A DNA stretch of 64,000 bases from Cyclina sinensis (lineage: Eukaryota > Mollusca > Bivalvia > Venerida > Veneridae), in contig JAAONU010000014.1 in the NCBI GenBank assembly GCA_012932295.1, positions 3,227,063 through 3,291,062 on the forward strand, in the 5' to 3' direction. This document shows positions 28,501 through 43,500 of this stretch, piece after piece. The notes under the pieces were generated by a model. That model saw only the letters and a program-made list of their open reading frames with translations. It ran no database searches and was not told the DNA's origin. Both the position numbers and the translations under genes were made by a program. Every line of letters begins with the position of its first letter. The first letter of the stretch is position 1.

Positions 28501-31500
28501 TGTATATACATGTACCTGCAATATGTCTGTGACATTTTCTTTTTCTTCCACAACCTCATTGAGTTGATGGCACGAGATATCCAAGCACATGGAAACACTG
28601 AATCTAACACCATATACAAAACTGACTTTCCACCCAATTCACACCAAGTGAAAACAAAAATTAAAGCACCAAATATGTACACCTTTTCTCAAAAAAAGTC
28701 TCAACCTTCTTATCCAGAAATGTAGAAAATATTCCTCATTTTATCCCCAATACCATGTGTTCTTCTCTTCATGCACTGTTTGCATATGTTCCATTTCTTA
28801 AACAATATTTTCAGACAATTGGTTTTTCTACATTTTGCAAAGCTAACTATGCTTTCTCAATTACCTACTCTTCAACTGTCTTTAATTATTTTCTCTTCTG
28901 TAACTTTCAATTATAATGCAATCCATCAGTAATGAAAGAGTTTTTTTTTGAATAAGTAATAACTGTTGTAAATCAAGCGGAAAACGGCTTTTTCAAAAAA
29001 TTTATAACCCTATTTTCACATGAAAAACACAATGTGAATAATTACCAATCATATTTTATAAGTAAAGTTCACAATAAAATCTCAAACAAAAAACTTTCCT
29101 TATTTGTTCCAAAGGAAATAAAATAACATTAAAATAATCCATTTTGTTAATCATTTTCACATTATTTCACAAACCTCCTACCACGTTTCATTAACTTTTG
29201 CTTAAAAAATCAAAAACGCATTTTCACTACTTCAATGAGCATTATTTTCTCTTTTCTGCATCTGTGACTTTCAGTTCCTGTTATTTAATAACACAGTATT
29301 GTGCTGTGAACATATATAATCGGAACAACTATTTTTAGTAATCCAAACTAAAGTCCCATCAATATAATTAAAATGTCACCAAATATTGACTTCACGCAAT
29401 ATTATGACAGAGATTAAAATCTTATCTCTAATTTATTTTTGTAAAGCGAAGCCTAACAGAGACAGCAAGAAATAAGAGCCTTTTTCCTTGTCTTTTCCAA
29501 TATATACCCAATCCATAACTCATATATAATGTACTGTATGGTTGCCCAGAGTTGCTATACCAAAAGTTTCAACAACCTCCTGTGGAGAGCAAATTACAAA
29601 GTGTCAAAAGGTTAAAACTTTCTCAAGTAGTGAACTACAGTTCCACAGGGAGTAATAGTTCACATTAGTTGAAACAGCTGTGCTACAGTTTGTAAAACTA
29701 CTCCCTTCTAGTGACGTAAACTTAACCTTCTTTACTACTGAGAAATATGTCTGCCATTTCTCCAACTATTACCCATATTAACTCCAGAAAGACTTCAAGT
29801 GCATAATTTTCATAGCTACCCCCTAACAACGCATAATTTTTATGTGTTTTTTTATAGCTGTACAAATTCTAGTAACCAATCAAACTGATGTTATCAAATT
29901 GACAGCTGCCTACCAAGCTATTTAATGTGTCACTTTTTCATGTAACAGTTGGCAAATGTCCCCTCAACACTATCCTATTCAGACCATAATAAATTAATAA
30001 CTCTCTGTCCCCATATGTGCTTCTTTTATTTAAATGAAAACAAAAATTATTTTATGAAGATCGTCCTGATCTTTAACTCAAATGAAGTTGTGTCCCCTCA
30101 AAGAAAAAGTCTAAATCCAAAAAAATAAAGTTTTCAATTAAACCTGGACCTCAGAATCTCTTAATTGCTTGAAATCTCTATGTTGCTAAGAAACAAAGGC
30201 AGTTTGAATTGCAGGCTGTAACTTACTATTTTCACACACAAAAAAAGACTTAAATTTTAGATGACCTTCTGATCATATTATGCATACGAACTGTTTGGTT
30301 GTTGAGGGATTCGAATGGAGAAACTTCAAGGAGGCGAAAGCGAAAGGAAGTAATCTATCTAACAAAATTATACATTTTAGCAAAGCTTTAAATAACCTCA
30401 ACAGAGAGCAGAAGATTTGGTTCAATCCTTTTTTGTACAAATTTTGTTAGTTTTTGCACAGACAGATCCGACTGAACGGCATGTTGAAAAAGCCTGTGTG
30501 AACAAAAACTCAGGTAACATCATTCAGTTAGTATTGATCTGCGGAGACAACATGCAATCAAATTAATTCACAGCTCTGGGACTGCACCAGGAAACCATGG
30601 TAATATAACAGACAGCAAAACAAAAACTACAGTAATTTGATAAATTTCTATCAGACTAAAATCTGGTAGAATTTTACAATGTTATATAAAAACATCCCAT
30701 TGCATTTTCTTCTGGTTGACTAGTTGTCTATTCAGGAATGTAGCTATATAGACCAGTGGCTTAGTGGAAGGTCAAAGAGAGCAGATCAGTGGTCCAGTGG
30801 TAACGTACTGGACTGCTAACCCAGGGGTCCCGAGATCGATCCCCTGCTCCTCCACTAACATTACTAATTGTCTTTTGGATGAAATGTTAAACCGAGGTCC
30901 CATGTATCAGTGCTGTACACTGAGCATGCAAAAGAACCAGGGGTGTCTCTGGAATGGGATGCTTTCTGTATCTTGCACTATCCCCCATAACAAAAAATAA
31001 CTAATTCCTGCAGGGGGCATCAGTCATATGGGCAACTGGTACCGACAATAAATAAACTAAAATAGAGAAGGTCAAAGGTTCAAGCTCCTTACACAGCAAT
31101 CACCATTCATATGAGAAAGTTGGCAGTTCCTTACAGAGGATGGGGGTCTTAATTTTTAAGTATTGGTCCCTCTTAGGAAAACGGATAGGTAAACTGCCAG
31201 CCTCATAAAGGTAATAACCTCACTAAAACTTAACACAATCAACTGGCTGACATTATGTGGAGACTGGGAAATAGTATCAGGTCATTAAGAAACACTTAAA
31301 TACCCTCAAAACCCTTGTTTACAATGTATTCAGTAAAAAATCACAATGTAATGATGTCTCATTGACAGATTATGCTGTTACCACTTGTCAGTTTTTACAT
31401 AACTTTCTAATTTTTTTTTAACAGCATTATTATTTCTAAACATTTATTATGTAAAAGCTTTTTTGCAATTAATGTTAAGTGACACTGCAATATAATTATT

Positions 31501-34500
31501 CAAACTCATATGACCCCACTGAATCTGAGCCTTGCTCCTTTCAATCAACACAATGTTGTTGTGTCATTTATCTTGACACTTATTAGGACCTCAAGTTACA
31601 CAATTTGTCTCCATTGTTGCCAAAGAAAGTTTACAGTACAGTCATCATTACAAGGGTAAAAAGCAAACTCATTACTCTAAAGATCAGCAAGAGCTCCGAC
31701 AGAGGAGTCCAAAATCGCTCACCTAGTTTTTACCAATATTTTAAGGTTTTATAGACATGAAATGACATACACAGTCAAAACGCAATATTTCAAATCAGCA
31801 AACGACCATTATTTTTTTATTTTTAATTGCATCTTGCATAGTAGGGTACTTTTTTGTTATAGTAAAACATACAGGAGGCACCAGAGTGTTTCTGAAGTTA
31901 TTCTAAATTTTATTCTTTATGACTGGTTCTTCTAATTTTGACTTTATTATGGTTTTTATACACTGCAAGTCTGCTTGTAAGCCATATGAACCTTTGAAAT
32001 ACAAACATTCTAAACCGATCAGAAAAAGGAACAGTTGAAAGCCCCATTAATTAAAGCAGTTTCGGTATCTGGCATGGATATGAAAATACTTCATCTGTTA
32101 TGGTGTTTCTTCTGATGATGATGATGATCTGTAACACCTTGGAAGTGTGCATAAACAAATGACACCATCCAGGATAAAATTCAGAACAATCAGTTAACAT
32201 GGATTGTATATTTGTTGTCAAATATTGTGTACAAACTTTTCCATGTTGATTGGCAACAATCGTTACTCTTTGAAAATCTCATATGCAGAAACTACCTATT
32301 GATGTTTGAAATCCAATTAATTTTCTGAGAGTAAAGAATATACCTGATGTTGTAGAAGTTTTCAAGACTTCTAAACTGTTCATGCAAGACTGAATCTAAG
32401 TCCCCATTCAATGTACATACATGACTGTTTCTGAGAAATAATGGGGCTTTAAAACTACTTCAATCCTCATTGAATTGATTTCTTTATTTTCAGAAGGAGG
32501 TCTTGACTTTGACAGAGAGCAAACAGTTACATTTAAATGTACTAAAATTCCATGCAAAGAAGTTTTACAACTGAAATGACAGAAAAAAAGAACAAAACTT
32601 TGCCTACCTGAACTGTATCAGTTTATTTTAATTCAATTTATTCCAAAATGTTAATTTTGAAGTTGTTTTTAAGGCTTACAGTGGAAAAAAGCAACGCTTC
32701 AGGACGTCCAATTTGAAAATATTTTTTACACCATTTTTTACTAAAGAGAAAACCAAATTAAATATAAAATCATATGCAGAAAACCTAGTCTTTGCACATG
32801 GATCTTTAAAATAAAACTGTCACTTCTATGTCCTTAAGCTAGGTGCACAAAACGAAATTGTTTTTAAAATTATCTTGATACCTCAAAGTGAAGACAATAA
32901 ATGGATAATGAAAAAGGGGAAACTGTAAGAATGTAAAAACAAAGAACTGTTCTTCCTGAGAAATGTGCCAGCTAGCATACATTGACCAACTTTCATTAAC
33001 AAGTCTCTGAAGAGTTGTCAAGTGGATATTGTATAAATATGGTATCCTCTTGAGTGTAACAAGACATAAGAGGTTGAGATTTTTCGAAAACAGATCACAT
33101 TGTAAAACTTGATGGTATTTTCCCTTATATTATTAAGAAAGTTTTTTCTTAGTTTGATTATTAAAAGTGACCTTGAACCTAACCTTTCCTTATTGAAATA
33201 ACTTTGGTTAAATAAATGACGCATACAGGATATGTTATCTTCACAAAACACTCGAAGTAACTGTCCCTTGAGAAATATTGTCTTTCAAATGACATAAAAT
33301 TGATATGGCCTGTGGTCATTTGAGGGGCATTTGAAATGCATATTTATGCATGACTTATCAATTCTGCTTCTGTAAAATTTTCTACAAATATATTCATTAT
33401 ACTTCATATTATGAAGTCTGCCTCCTTTCAGCAGATGTGACATTAAATCTACTCAACTTTCAAGAATGCTATGTTTCCACTCTGGACCCTTCCTTCTAAT
33501 CTATCCCTTCCTAAATTCTCTTAATCTTCCTTGTTAATTTTAAGAAATCCCTTACTACATTATTTACTTCACTTTAAAACATTATAAATTTTCTCTATGA
33601 TGCCCGTGAAATAAACAAATAAATGAAACCATCTCTAACAAGTCCTGTTTGTCTCTTTAATACCCAAGAGAAAAAATTCATAGCCTTTAGCTATAACTGG
33701 CATCATTCTAACCACTGCAACAAATTTCTGCTTTCATATTCTGATCACAACTCCAGGAAAGAAAGAAAGACCCATGTCAATATTTAATTATTGACAGAAT
33801 TTGAAGTGGCAACCTGCTAAATGAAGAGCCATTTCTCACATAAATAGAATTATTCAACAAGTTTATCCCGCAGATGAATCTTTGTGTATTGATTTTGTTT
33901 TTTGAGTCATCTTTTCTCCTTGAAGTTGACTCACCTTTGGCAACAGCGAGCTGATTAAATGTTGGCCCGCATATTGATGAAAAGAATATGTTGTCTTTTC
34001 AATTATATGAACCTTTTTTTTTTCTTTTTTTTTTACAGAAGACTGCACAAAACCCATTCAACTTAGTTTTAGATTTAAGTTATTATTTTCATTGACATTA
34101 TCATGCTTGATTTAATGCATGAGGATGCATGGGTAAGCACATGTAACAGCTTATTTTAATCATGTCATTGTTACAAGTGTTATGACCGGGCCATTACTTG
34201 ATTGCCAAAACAAAAGTGGTTTTAATGAAACCATAGTTATCTCCCCTTCTAATTGAAGAGAGACCAAGTTGTTGACTTCATATTACCTAACCACTTACTG
34301 ACTCAGACTGATGGTCATGGGTTCGAGCCCAGCATGCTACTGACCATGACCATTCATGCTTACCAAGAATAGGAAGGCAAGCTCTGACACCAATATAACT
34401 TTGACTACTCAAACCTTTTAGACTGCAGAGTAGAGCTAAGCAGTTGAAAACAGAGCAGGCAAAGACTAATAGCTTCACAGTACATCTGCACGGAATTGGT

Positions 34501-37500
34501 GACTATATGATTTCTGGTAAGTTTTGGCCAGAACCTAGAACCAAGTAAACTATCTATTAAAGCAGGTGTGCCACCATGCCAGGCCTTCTTAGTCAGAAAG
34601 CTGGATTGTATGTCTTTTTTCTTTTTTTTCACCCCCCCCCCCCCCCCCCCCCCCCCCCACTCCAACCCCAAGTCAAACAGCAAACTTCCAACATCCTACA
34701 AAGTCTGAAGCAAATACATCAAAGTAAACTAAATGAAAGATAACATGAAAACAATTTTCTCAGGAATATTTTGCAACCTATGTTATTTGTAGATAATTTA
34801 CTTTCTATTGTTCATGACTTCATACCTTTGTTAAGAAAGAGTATCATACAAAAACTACAATTCTAGAAATCCTAAATTATATTTGAAATGAAAACTGCAT
34901 AAACTGCTCAAACAAAATATCAGCTCAATCAATCAATCAATCAGTCAGTCAACAAACCAAGTAACAGACAAATAAATTTATGTTGAAGCCCTTTACGTGT
35001 CCTTTTTCTGAAAAGCAAAAGAATTTGATCTTATCGCAACATTTTTTCAAATGAATTTAGAGCTGTTTCTCTACAACTCTTATTACATAACTAGCAAAAA
35101 GTAATATAAGGGAGGAAACTACCTGCAGAGTGTATCATTGAATGAGTGAAAACTCGGAAGTTTGCTGTCCAGTTTATTTCCTGTAGATGCTCGCTGCATC
35201 TTCCTCAAAGGTTCAGGTACTCCTGACATTATTCACACTGTCTGTCTGATTAGTTTCCAAAAGTTTTAAGAATCCAGTGTGTTTAAATATAAGTTAAAAT
35301 GAAAAACTCATATTGATGAAAGAAAATTCCCACTAATAATCAGTATTCTTCAAAAGAATGAATCATTGACACAACATTTTGTAAGTTACTCATTTGTCAA
35401 TCCATATACATTCAGAGTTATCACGCATATTAAATCTATAATGTCATATGCTACACTGAATTATTCTATAGCATGCAACACTGTCGCTGTGGTCTCCGAC
35501 TGTTGCTACCGGATAACTAACTAGTCAAGCAAATTGACAATTTCTGTATATACTCTAGTCAATATCAAACATCCAAAAAAATCACACGGCAAGACAAATA
35601 CGAAATCTAAAATATAAAGTATCACAATGATTCAGAGAATGTATGTCTTACACGGAATCAAAAACATGCAGAATTAAAGTCCTGCTTATAATCCTTAACG
35701 TTTTCTTATATGCCAATACAAAGTGTTGTTTGGCGAGAGATTGACAAATAAGGAAATGGTCTAAGTATTGATGCCATTCGCGATGAGAAATGAACAGCAA
35801 TCAATCCGGCTGTTACATCGCATTGAAAGATACTTGATCAGAAGACCACACTAATACTTTCCTATCTATTTGCATGTGTTTATATCACGAGGGCGAGTCA
35901 ATACAGACTTACAGACATGCTAGGCCGACAATGACAATAAAACTTTGTGTACAATTGGATAATTATGTAAATTTAATGACGGGGAAAACTCAGGCACAGA
36001 AAATGTGACAAAAGATAGTTATGTGGTAATAATAACTGGGAAAAAAACAATAGTTGACAGATGATCAATTTATTGATACGTTTTTTTTTAGCGGGATAGT
36101 TAGATGTTAGTGTCATTTTCTGTCACTTACTGACATGTTCTGATTCAAAAACAGACACAAAAATTTCCAAATCACTATTATTTACATTACTGTTTTGTTC
36201 TAAAATATTGAATGACACATTCTAATCTTGCACTGCTCTAATCTATAAACTAGATACAACTGCCTGTAACTATTATGTCGTTACACCAAAACTGACACCT
36301 TAAAGTGACTGAACTCTGCATCATTTACTGATGCATAAAAAAGAAAAGGTTTATACATTTAGAAATTCTAACTGTATTTGTGACGAACATCTCAAAACCT
36401 AGTTACTAACTTATTTTACAGAAACAAATAGTTTTTCATATATTTATCAGTAAATATCATAACATGTTAGTCATGAAGTAAAGACTCTGCTATTGTAAAT
36501 TCAGAGCAATGACAGGGAAAGGTACTGTGGTTCGCACTCCGCACTATTTCGCCTCTGAAGGTGAACCAATTTTACGGGCTGATATTTTGTCTTTTCACCT
36601 TCAAAGTCTTAAAGGTTGAACAACTAAAAAACAAGAAATCAGTAGAACCCAAGGATGCTCCCCGAATAAATGCCAATTCCAAGAGGGTATTGTTTAATAT
36701 GTATTTTTTTTAAAGTATGAAAAATATCAAAGGGCAATAACTCCTTAATTATGCAAAATAGAGTTACGGTTCTTGCACCCTGCACTTCTCCTCATAGAGA
36801 TCTATCTACCAATTAAGTTTCATGTTAATATCTCTTATACTTTGTGAGATATGCCCCAGACAAAAAAAAAGTATGAGAAATTTCAAAGATTAATAACTCA
36901 AAAATTAATAAAGCAAGAGTTATGGTTCTTGTGCACTGCACTGCTCAACAATGAGATCTAACTACCTATGAAGTTTGGCCTTGATATCTCTCATAGTTTT
37001 TGTGTTATGCTCCAGACAAAATTAAGATGGACGGACGGATGGACTGACGGACGAACGAACGGACGGACGGACAAAGAGGCAACTATATGCTCGCCCTTTG
37101 GGGAGCATAAATATCAGATCTTCAAATGTATAAAAGCAGTTCAACTCTTTAAGCCTAATGAATTAGGCTAGTTAACTCGTTCCTCATGTTAATTTACTGA
37201 ATCGAGAGTCATGGGTTTGAATCCCTCTTCTGACATGCTTTTTTGCCCCATTTTCATTTAGTGTATAGAAGCAAAAAATTAAATTTTGAAATGCTGAATA
37301 TATTTTCACTTATATTTAATTTGAGAAAAATAATTTTTAGCAAAATATGAATGTCAGTATCTGTAATGTAAAAGTGAAAGAAGATAATGTTTCTAAAAAT
37401 ACCAAAATTGATACTTAACATGTGAAATGATAATATCTAATCAAATTAAAACTGACAGCAATTTTCCAAGAGAAATGTTCAGCCAGCGATCAAAATGTGA

Positions 37501-40500
37501 AATTACTGGTGGATTATGGGACTTAAACTAGCTCTATTCCTTTGTCCTGAAAAAAATCAGACACAGAAATCAATAAGGGCTTTGACAATGATATTGTTAT
37601 AACTGACAACAGTTCAAAAGAGGGAGTATGTCTTTGTGTTGTGCAGGGGTCTGAGGCAAAACTGCTTAATCATTGTAAAGAAACATTATTTAGTCAACCT
37701 TCCAAAAGACAAATGTCCATAATTAACTAAAACAAACTGAACACAATTTAATGTATCCTAAAAAAAGACCGTTCTCACAAAAGCTATTCGGTGTGTCATT
37801 TAATATTTAATGGCAAATGCTTAAAATTATCTACTAAATAACTGTGGAAAACAAAATTGTCAGGAAGAATTAAACTGAAAAGAAAATTTAGGGTAAGAAA
37901 GTGACTATGTGTGATGATCATGATGATGATTGATTATAATGATGATGATGATGATGATGAACAGATAATGACTAATCTTCTATCAGCTACACATCTAATG
38001 TTCCCATCAAAATATTTCGCTGTTCTTACAGAACACAGCAAACTTGAGTATTCAATCTCAAATAAAGGGTCTGAGTGTTCTTTTAAAACTTTTACATTTT
38101 TCAACAAACTTGGCCTGTGGTTTTACCCCTCCCTATAAATTCCTTTGACTTGTAACACATGAAGTTTAATATACAGTATATATGTTGTGTTTTCTAGCTT
38201 TGTTCAACATGAATAAATCAACTTATTTGGTATTAAGTGTTCAACATGCTTTACTTCACAATACTTGAGCTCTACTGAATGTGTCAAATATTGTGAACCA
38301 CTTAAGGTATCAATTAAGATGGTAAGACACTTATCTAATGCCCTGTTATTGATCTAATGATGTGTCAGTGTAGATAAGTCAACTAAACAAAGATACCCTA
38401 AAGCAACAAACAAGTTTAAAACTGTAAACAAATAAAAATTTTCACATTTGAATTAAGATATGGCTGTACAAAGACTAATTTAAGTATAATATAAATGAAA
38501 GTTACCTGACTAACTTTAAGTCGTCTGCATATAAACTGTTGACATAACATGTAAACACGCAGGCTTAACTGTCTATGATAAGAGAATAGAGAACAGACTA
38601 TTTATGTACAGATGTACATGTACAAATAGCAAAACGCATTTGTCATCTTTTAAAACTTTTCACCAAATAAATAATACATGACTAAAGCTTTAATACCTGC
38701 TTTTTGTCTGACCCTGACCATGGCCGTTAAATCTACATTCGTCCATATTCCATTTTTAAACATAAATGAGAATTAAACTGTACTTTACACAAAGAGTTAG
38801 ACTGGACACTACACATAGAAACTATATCTGACAACTTTGTGTGACAATTAAAGGGAGAACACTCCGTAGATACTCACCTCTACTACTGCTCTCTCAGTAA
38901 TGCATATGAAAATTACATCTTTATGTTATTAACTAATGGTTAATTAATAAATGTATCTTTGGTTACATTTTTCAACTGTTGCTCAAGGTCAATATGAAGT
39001 TGTTAAATAACTTGCTCAAGGTCAATATGAAGTTGTTAAATAACTATGTCAAATAAAGAAATATAAGAGTAATAAAGCTCATATTAACTCACACATGTTG
39101 AAAAAACTAAAGATCTGGGGCTGTAACTTCAAGTTAAACAAGCACAAACAGAACCAATTCTCATACTATTAGTTGTTTTAAAATGACAGACAACATGACC
39201 TTGACTTCTGCATAGTGAACTCATAACCACAGAGGTCATATTCAGCTGCTATTGAATTATTTTAAGAAACATTTTTTAAAGTGACATAACTGACTTGACC
39301 TTTGATATCAGGTTTAGACAGAATCATTGTGTTCAACAATAGCATATACTTTGAGGGTTCGTGTGTAGTTGTTCAAGAGTTTTTGACCAGAAACCAATTT
39401 CAAAATGAAGATCATCAAGTTAATAAGTAATTGTTCGGAATCTCCTTGATCTACTAAAGGAACTATCAGTAAAGCAGTTCTTTTCATTTATTATCTTTTT
39501 ATGTCCCTCTTACAAGATTCATACGCATACTGCATAATATTAAGCATCAATATTATTAAACTAAATATTTCCTGACTGTCTCAAGAATGACAAATAGCCT
39601 CATAAGATTGTCTGGAAAAACACTGCCATAAATCTACGCATCAAAAGAGTACTGAGGGAGACAACTGTGACCTGAATTTATACTTTTAAGTCAAGAGTTA
39701 CTCTTCCTGTATTTTAGCCTGATTACACCAGAAATATAAACAAGGTCATGACAGAAAGGTAAAAATTTCAAAAGTTAACACTGATTCATCTAAAGGTAAT
39801 TCTAAACAACTCAAGTTCTATATAAAATCATGTCTGGATTACACATTGGTGAATCTTTTAACTGTCTTGCAGAACCAGTTATAGTTTCTCGACCAATCTG
39901 AATATAAGGACTGCATTATACATCCATTTGAAGAAGAAGAAAAAAAATCTCAAATCTAAAATTTAGAAAGGCCTGCTTTCCATGAAATCTTTAGTAATTT
40001 GCAGTTTACTGATATTAGATCAAAATATCAACAGTTTCATGAAAAATTATCTCAGTAATGCCTTAAAAGTGAGCAGATTTTTTCTTCTGTTGTTGGACAG
40101 AAAAGTAACTGGAATTTATTCAAGGTTTCATTGCAAAGCTACTCCTTAAATTCTATGAATCATTAAAGAAACAAAAAAATGGAATTCCAGTACACACACA
40201 GACATAAATATATACCCTGACTAAACTTTGTTTACATGGCCACTTGACTGTGCTCTAGTTTCATTTTAAATTGTTCTATCTTTACAGCATAGTACTTAAG
40301 ATATCAATACATGTAGATTTTTAGAAATCATCAAAAATATCTTTTCATATTAAAGATTAACTCAAAACTTAAAGATTATGTTCATTTCCAATCATGTCAA
40401 TAGTTCAAAACACAGCACTATGAACTCAGAAATATACTTTTTTATCTGTTCACCTGAGAAATCTTCATAAACACTGTTACATGAATCACCTGGCTGAGCT

Positions 40501-43500
40501 TATCAGCAGCTATGCTTTCTTATCTTTCAGTAAATGAGTCACAGTGGTGTATAAACATGCACTTCTCAACATGCAGAAGAACAGAAAGGATAAGTTAGAA
40601 GCTATTACCCAGAATTTCTGAAATTCTGTTGTATTTAAAATGATTCTGCAACTCTGTCAGTGGTAATTTTGGAATACAGTCAAAAACATGCTTTAATGAA
40701 ACACAACAGAACAAAATTATTTCAACGATGGTTTACTATTAAAACATTCTTTGGGCTCATCAGTACTTTTTGCTACAAACAAAAGATGCAATGCACTATA
40801 GAAATGAGGTTTAATGAAAAATTGCCAACAGAAGAATCATTTTTTGGCTGCATTCAAACTGCTCAATACTTGGAGGGCCTCCTGTCCTGATTTTCTGATT
40901 GTATAACACTTAACAATGTAAAATTTATATCACTTCAAGATAAGACAGTGCTATTTTACAACTAGTTGCCTTTGAGGAGTTGTTACTTGGATTTCTTCCT
41001 TTATAAATGATACTAACAGGAAGAATTAAACACACCAGGAAATTTAAGGTTTGCAAACAGTTACATGTACTGTATAAATATCCTGGTAGGATACCTGTAC
41101 AAGATATTTAAGACAGTTCACATTATTTTCTTCTTTGATGTGAATATTATCTTTCTTTTTTCTACTTGTTATTATCATTGATATCATTACTATCACCATC
41201 ATCATCAGATCATCATCATTATTATAATATATGCTCGATATTGCAGGAAGATAAAGTAACCTTGTCAGTATAATGTGTAAGTAAGAGTTATTGTTACTTA
41301 ATGATGAAAAATATTAATAGTTATATAGATTCTTGGTGGGGTATATGGCCTCATACAGCCTAGTTGGATTGATATAACTGGAGCGGCTGTATACCCAGAC
41401 AAGAGTGTATATAAAGAATTTATAATACCGCAGATTATTTTATAAACCAAAACTGGTCTATATGACCAATTTCTCATACCTCAGTGCTCCCCTAATGTGC
41501 CCTCTGACCTCTTTCTTTCGTCTTCTCCCATGACATTTTCGGAATAAACCGAATGTGTGTTTGTTCACAATCAATTTGTTTTGATTCTGATAAACGTCTT
41601 TCAGAATCTTATGGTCAATGTTTATATTCAGACTGATTTATTTCTAAAAGCAGCAAGTTTATACATTGCTATATTTTGTAAAACTTTTAGTGACATCATA
41701 CTGTGATGTCATTATAGTGTTATACTTATGATTCCATTGATGAAAGCAAGAGAACTTTTACTTAACCCTTAACCTGCTGGAACCAAAATTGATTAGTCTT
41801 TGCCACCAGTATAGACCCAGGCCAGCCTGCACATCCGTGCAGTCTGACCAGGCTCTATACTGTTGCTAGCTCCATTTTTGTATTTTGATATTTAAATCCC
41901 TTAAACTTGAATGGACTGTTCCAAATTCAAAGCTGGGAAAATCCATTACAAAATTTCAGCATGTTCAGGGTTAAACACTGCTTGCTGTTCTTGATTAAAA
42001 GACTCTTGACTGGCCACTGAGTGCAAAAGTAAACAATTTAAACTCTCTGAAATAAAGGTATAAATTGAAATGTAATTCTGAAATGATTTCACTAAAATAA
42101 TCTTCAGTGTGCAATTCAAAATGCCACTTCAGAAATGAATTCCAGTCTTCGATAATTTGTAGACAGAGTGCCACATCAGAGACAAAGAAAAGGACGATTC
42201 ACCTGATAATAACAGGCAGAGTAAGGCTAGGCAAAGGTTTGATAAAATGCAAGATCTTGATTGTTTGAATGGAACACACACACACACACAAATTCTTGTT
42301 CATTTCAAACCTCTAGCAGGAATAGCCTGCTTAGGTAGTTTAGTCTAGTATTCTACTGTCATTATAGTTTGGATTTCTCTTCCTTGTCTTTGATACTTGA
42401 CAGACTATTACTGTGAAGTTATTGTTTTTAAGTTTTTGAATCGAGAGAAAAAATGGCTGGCATTTTGTTGAAATGAGAATGAGTATCCAATCAGAAAATG
42501 TGTTGAGGGTCTTCGGGGGAAAAACATCACTCACTAGTCACTGCATATACTGGTTTTGTTTACAGTATAAACAGCCTCGTATATGGATGGTTTTAACCAA
42601 TTAGATGTTGTAAAATTCATTTGCAGTATTATAAAATTTTATACTGTCACTAAAAACAATTTTGAACCGATAACAAAGTGCTGTATATTTTATTTTGCTG
42701 TATATTTTATTTTATCGGTGGTCATGTGATCTTAATATACAGTTACCTTAATTATTTGATCAGCCGGATTACTTTCAATCAAAGCTTTTATCCACGTTGC
42801 ACTTGCATTTTGTTTTATTTTTTTGTTAGTAAATGACAAAATAAAGTATGTGACAGGATAAATATTCTCTATATATATGGTGGCTGAAGGTCTTTTCATG
42901 CATGTCCATCAGATTTTGACCTGCTTGCAAGAACTACAGTTTGTGCTGTACAGATGAACTTGTGTCAGAGAGAACTTTGTATTTAAAACGGTTTTGGGCT
43001 CATTGATCTGTAAGTGTTGTAAATCAAAGTAAATACACTTTTTTTGACAAATGGCACCATGAAAACTAAAAACAAAATTCAAATTTATGCTAAACAAAGT
43101 TTAAAAAACTTATAATGTTTAATCTTAATTTGGTCAAAATAAATCCATATTTCAAGAAAAAGTATCAGCTCTCAGTGCAAGACAAGGCTATATTAAATTT
43201 GATTTAAGACTTAGTCTGTCTGCACTAGGTAAATTTAGAGCATGAAGTAATTAAAAGAAGTGTGTAAATGCATTCATAAAGATGTAATATGCAGATAAAA
43301 CCTGTTGAATTTTTTTTATAAAGAAAATTATAAACTTGTAAGGCTTCCTTTACTTCAAGCACTATGGTAATTTACAGTAGAACATACATACCATGTTTTC
43401 TTGTTTGCTGATTTTCGTGGCACTGTTGCAAAGTTCATGCGATTATAAAGTGAAGGTACATTAACAGTGCCGAGGTCATCCTCCCACAATCTTCGCTGGT

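Larger units (their letters stand above)
21842..43391 (-). other. KLHL intron 1 (contains exon 1b)
   Basis: A 21.5-kb intron in the long form, split by exon 1b at 35123-35229. Repeats within it are listed separately. The stretches 21842-24480, 27350-30760, 31080-34280, 37250-41190 and 41980-43391 are AT-rich with short tracts only, and no coding sequence is supported in them. Confidence 0.65.

Noticed and set aside
30785..30850. Functional tRNA-Ser(GCT) gene
   Set aside because: It has Pol III boxes and a GCTAA-type loop but no acceptor stem and no long variable arm, and a SINE body with other copies follows.
41340..41470. Short inverted phrases around TATGGCCTCATACAG as a mobile element
   Set aside because: No consistent inverted ends or target duplication were found.
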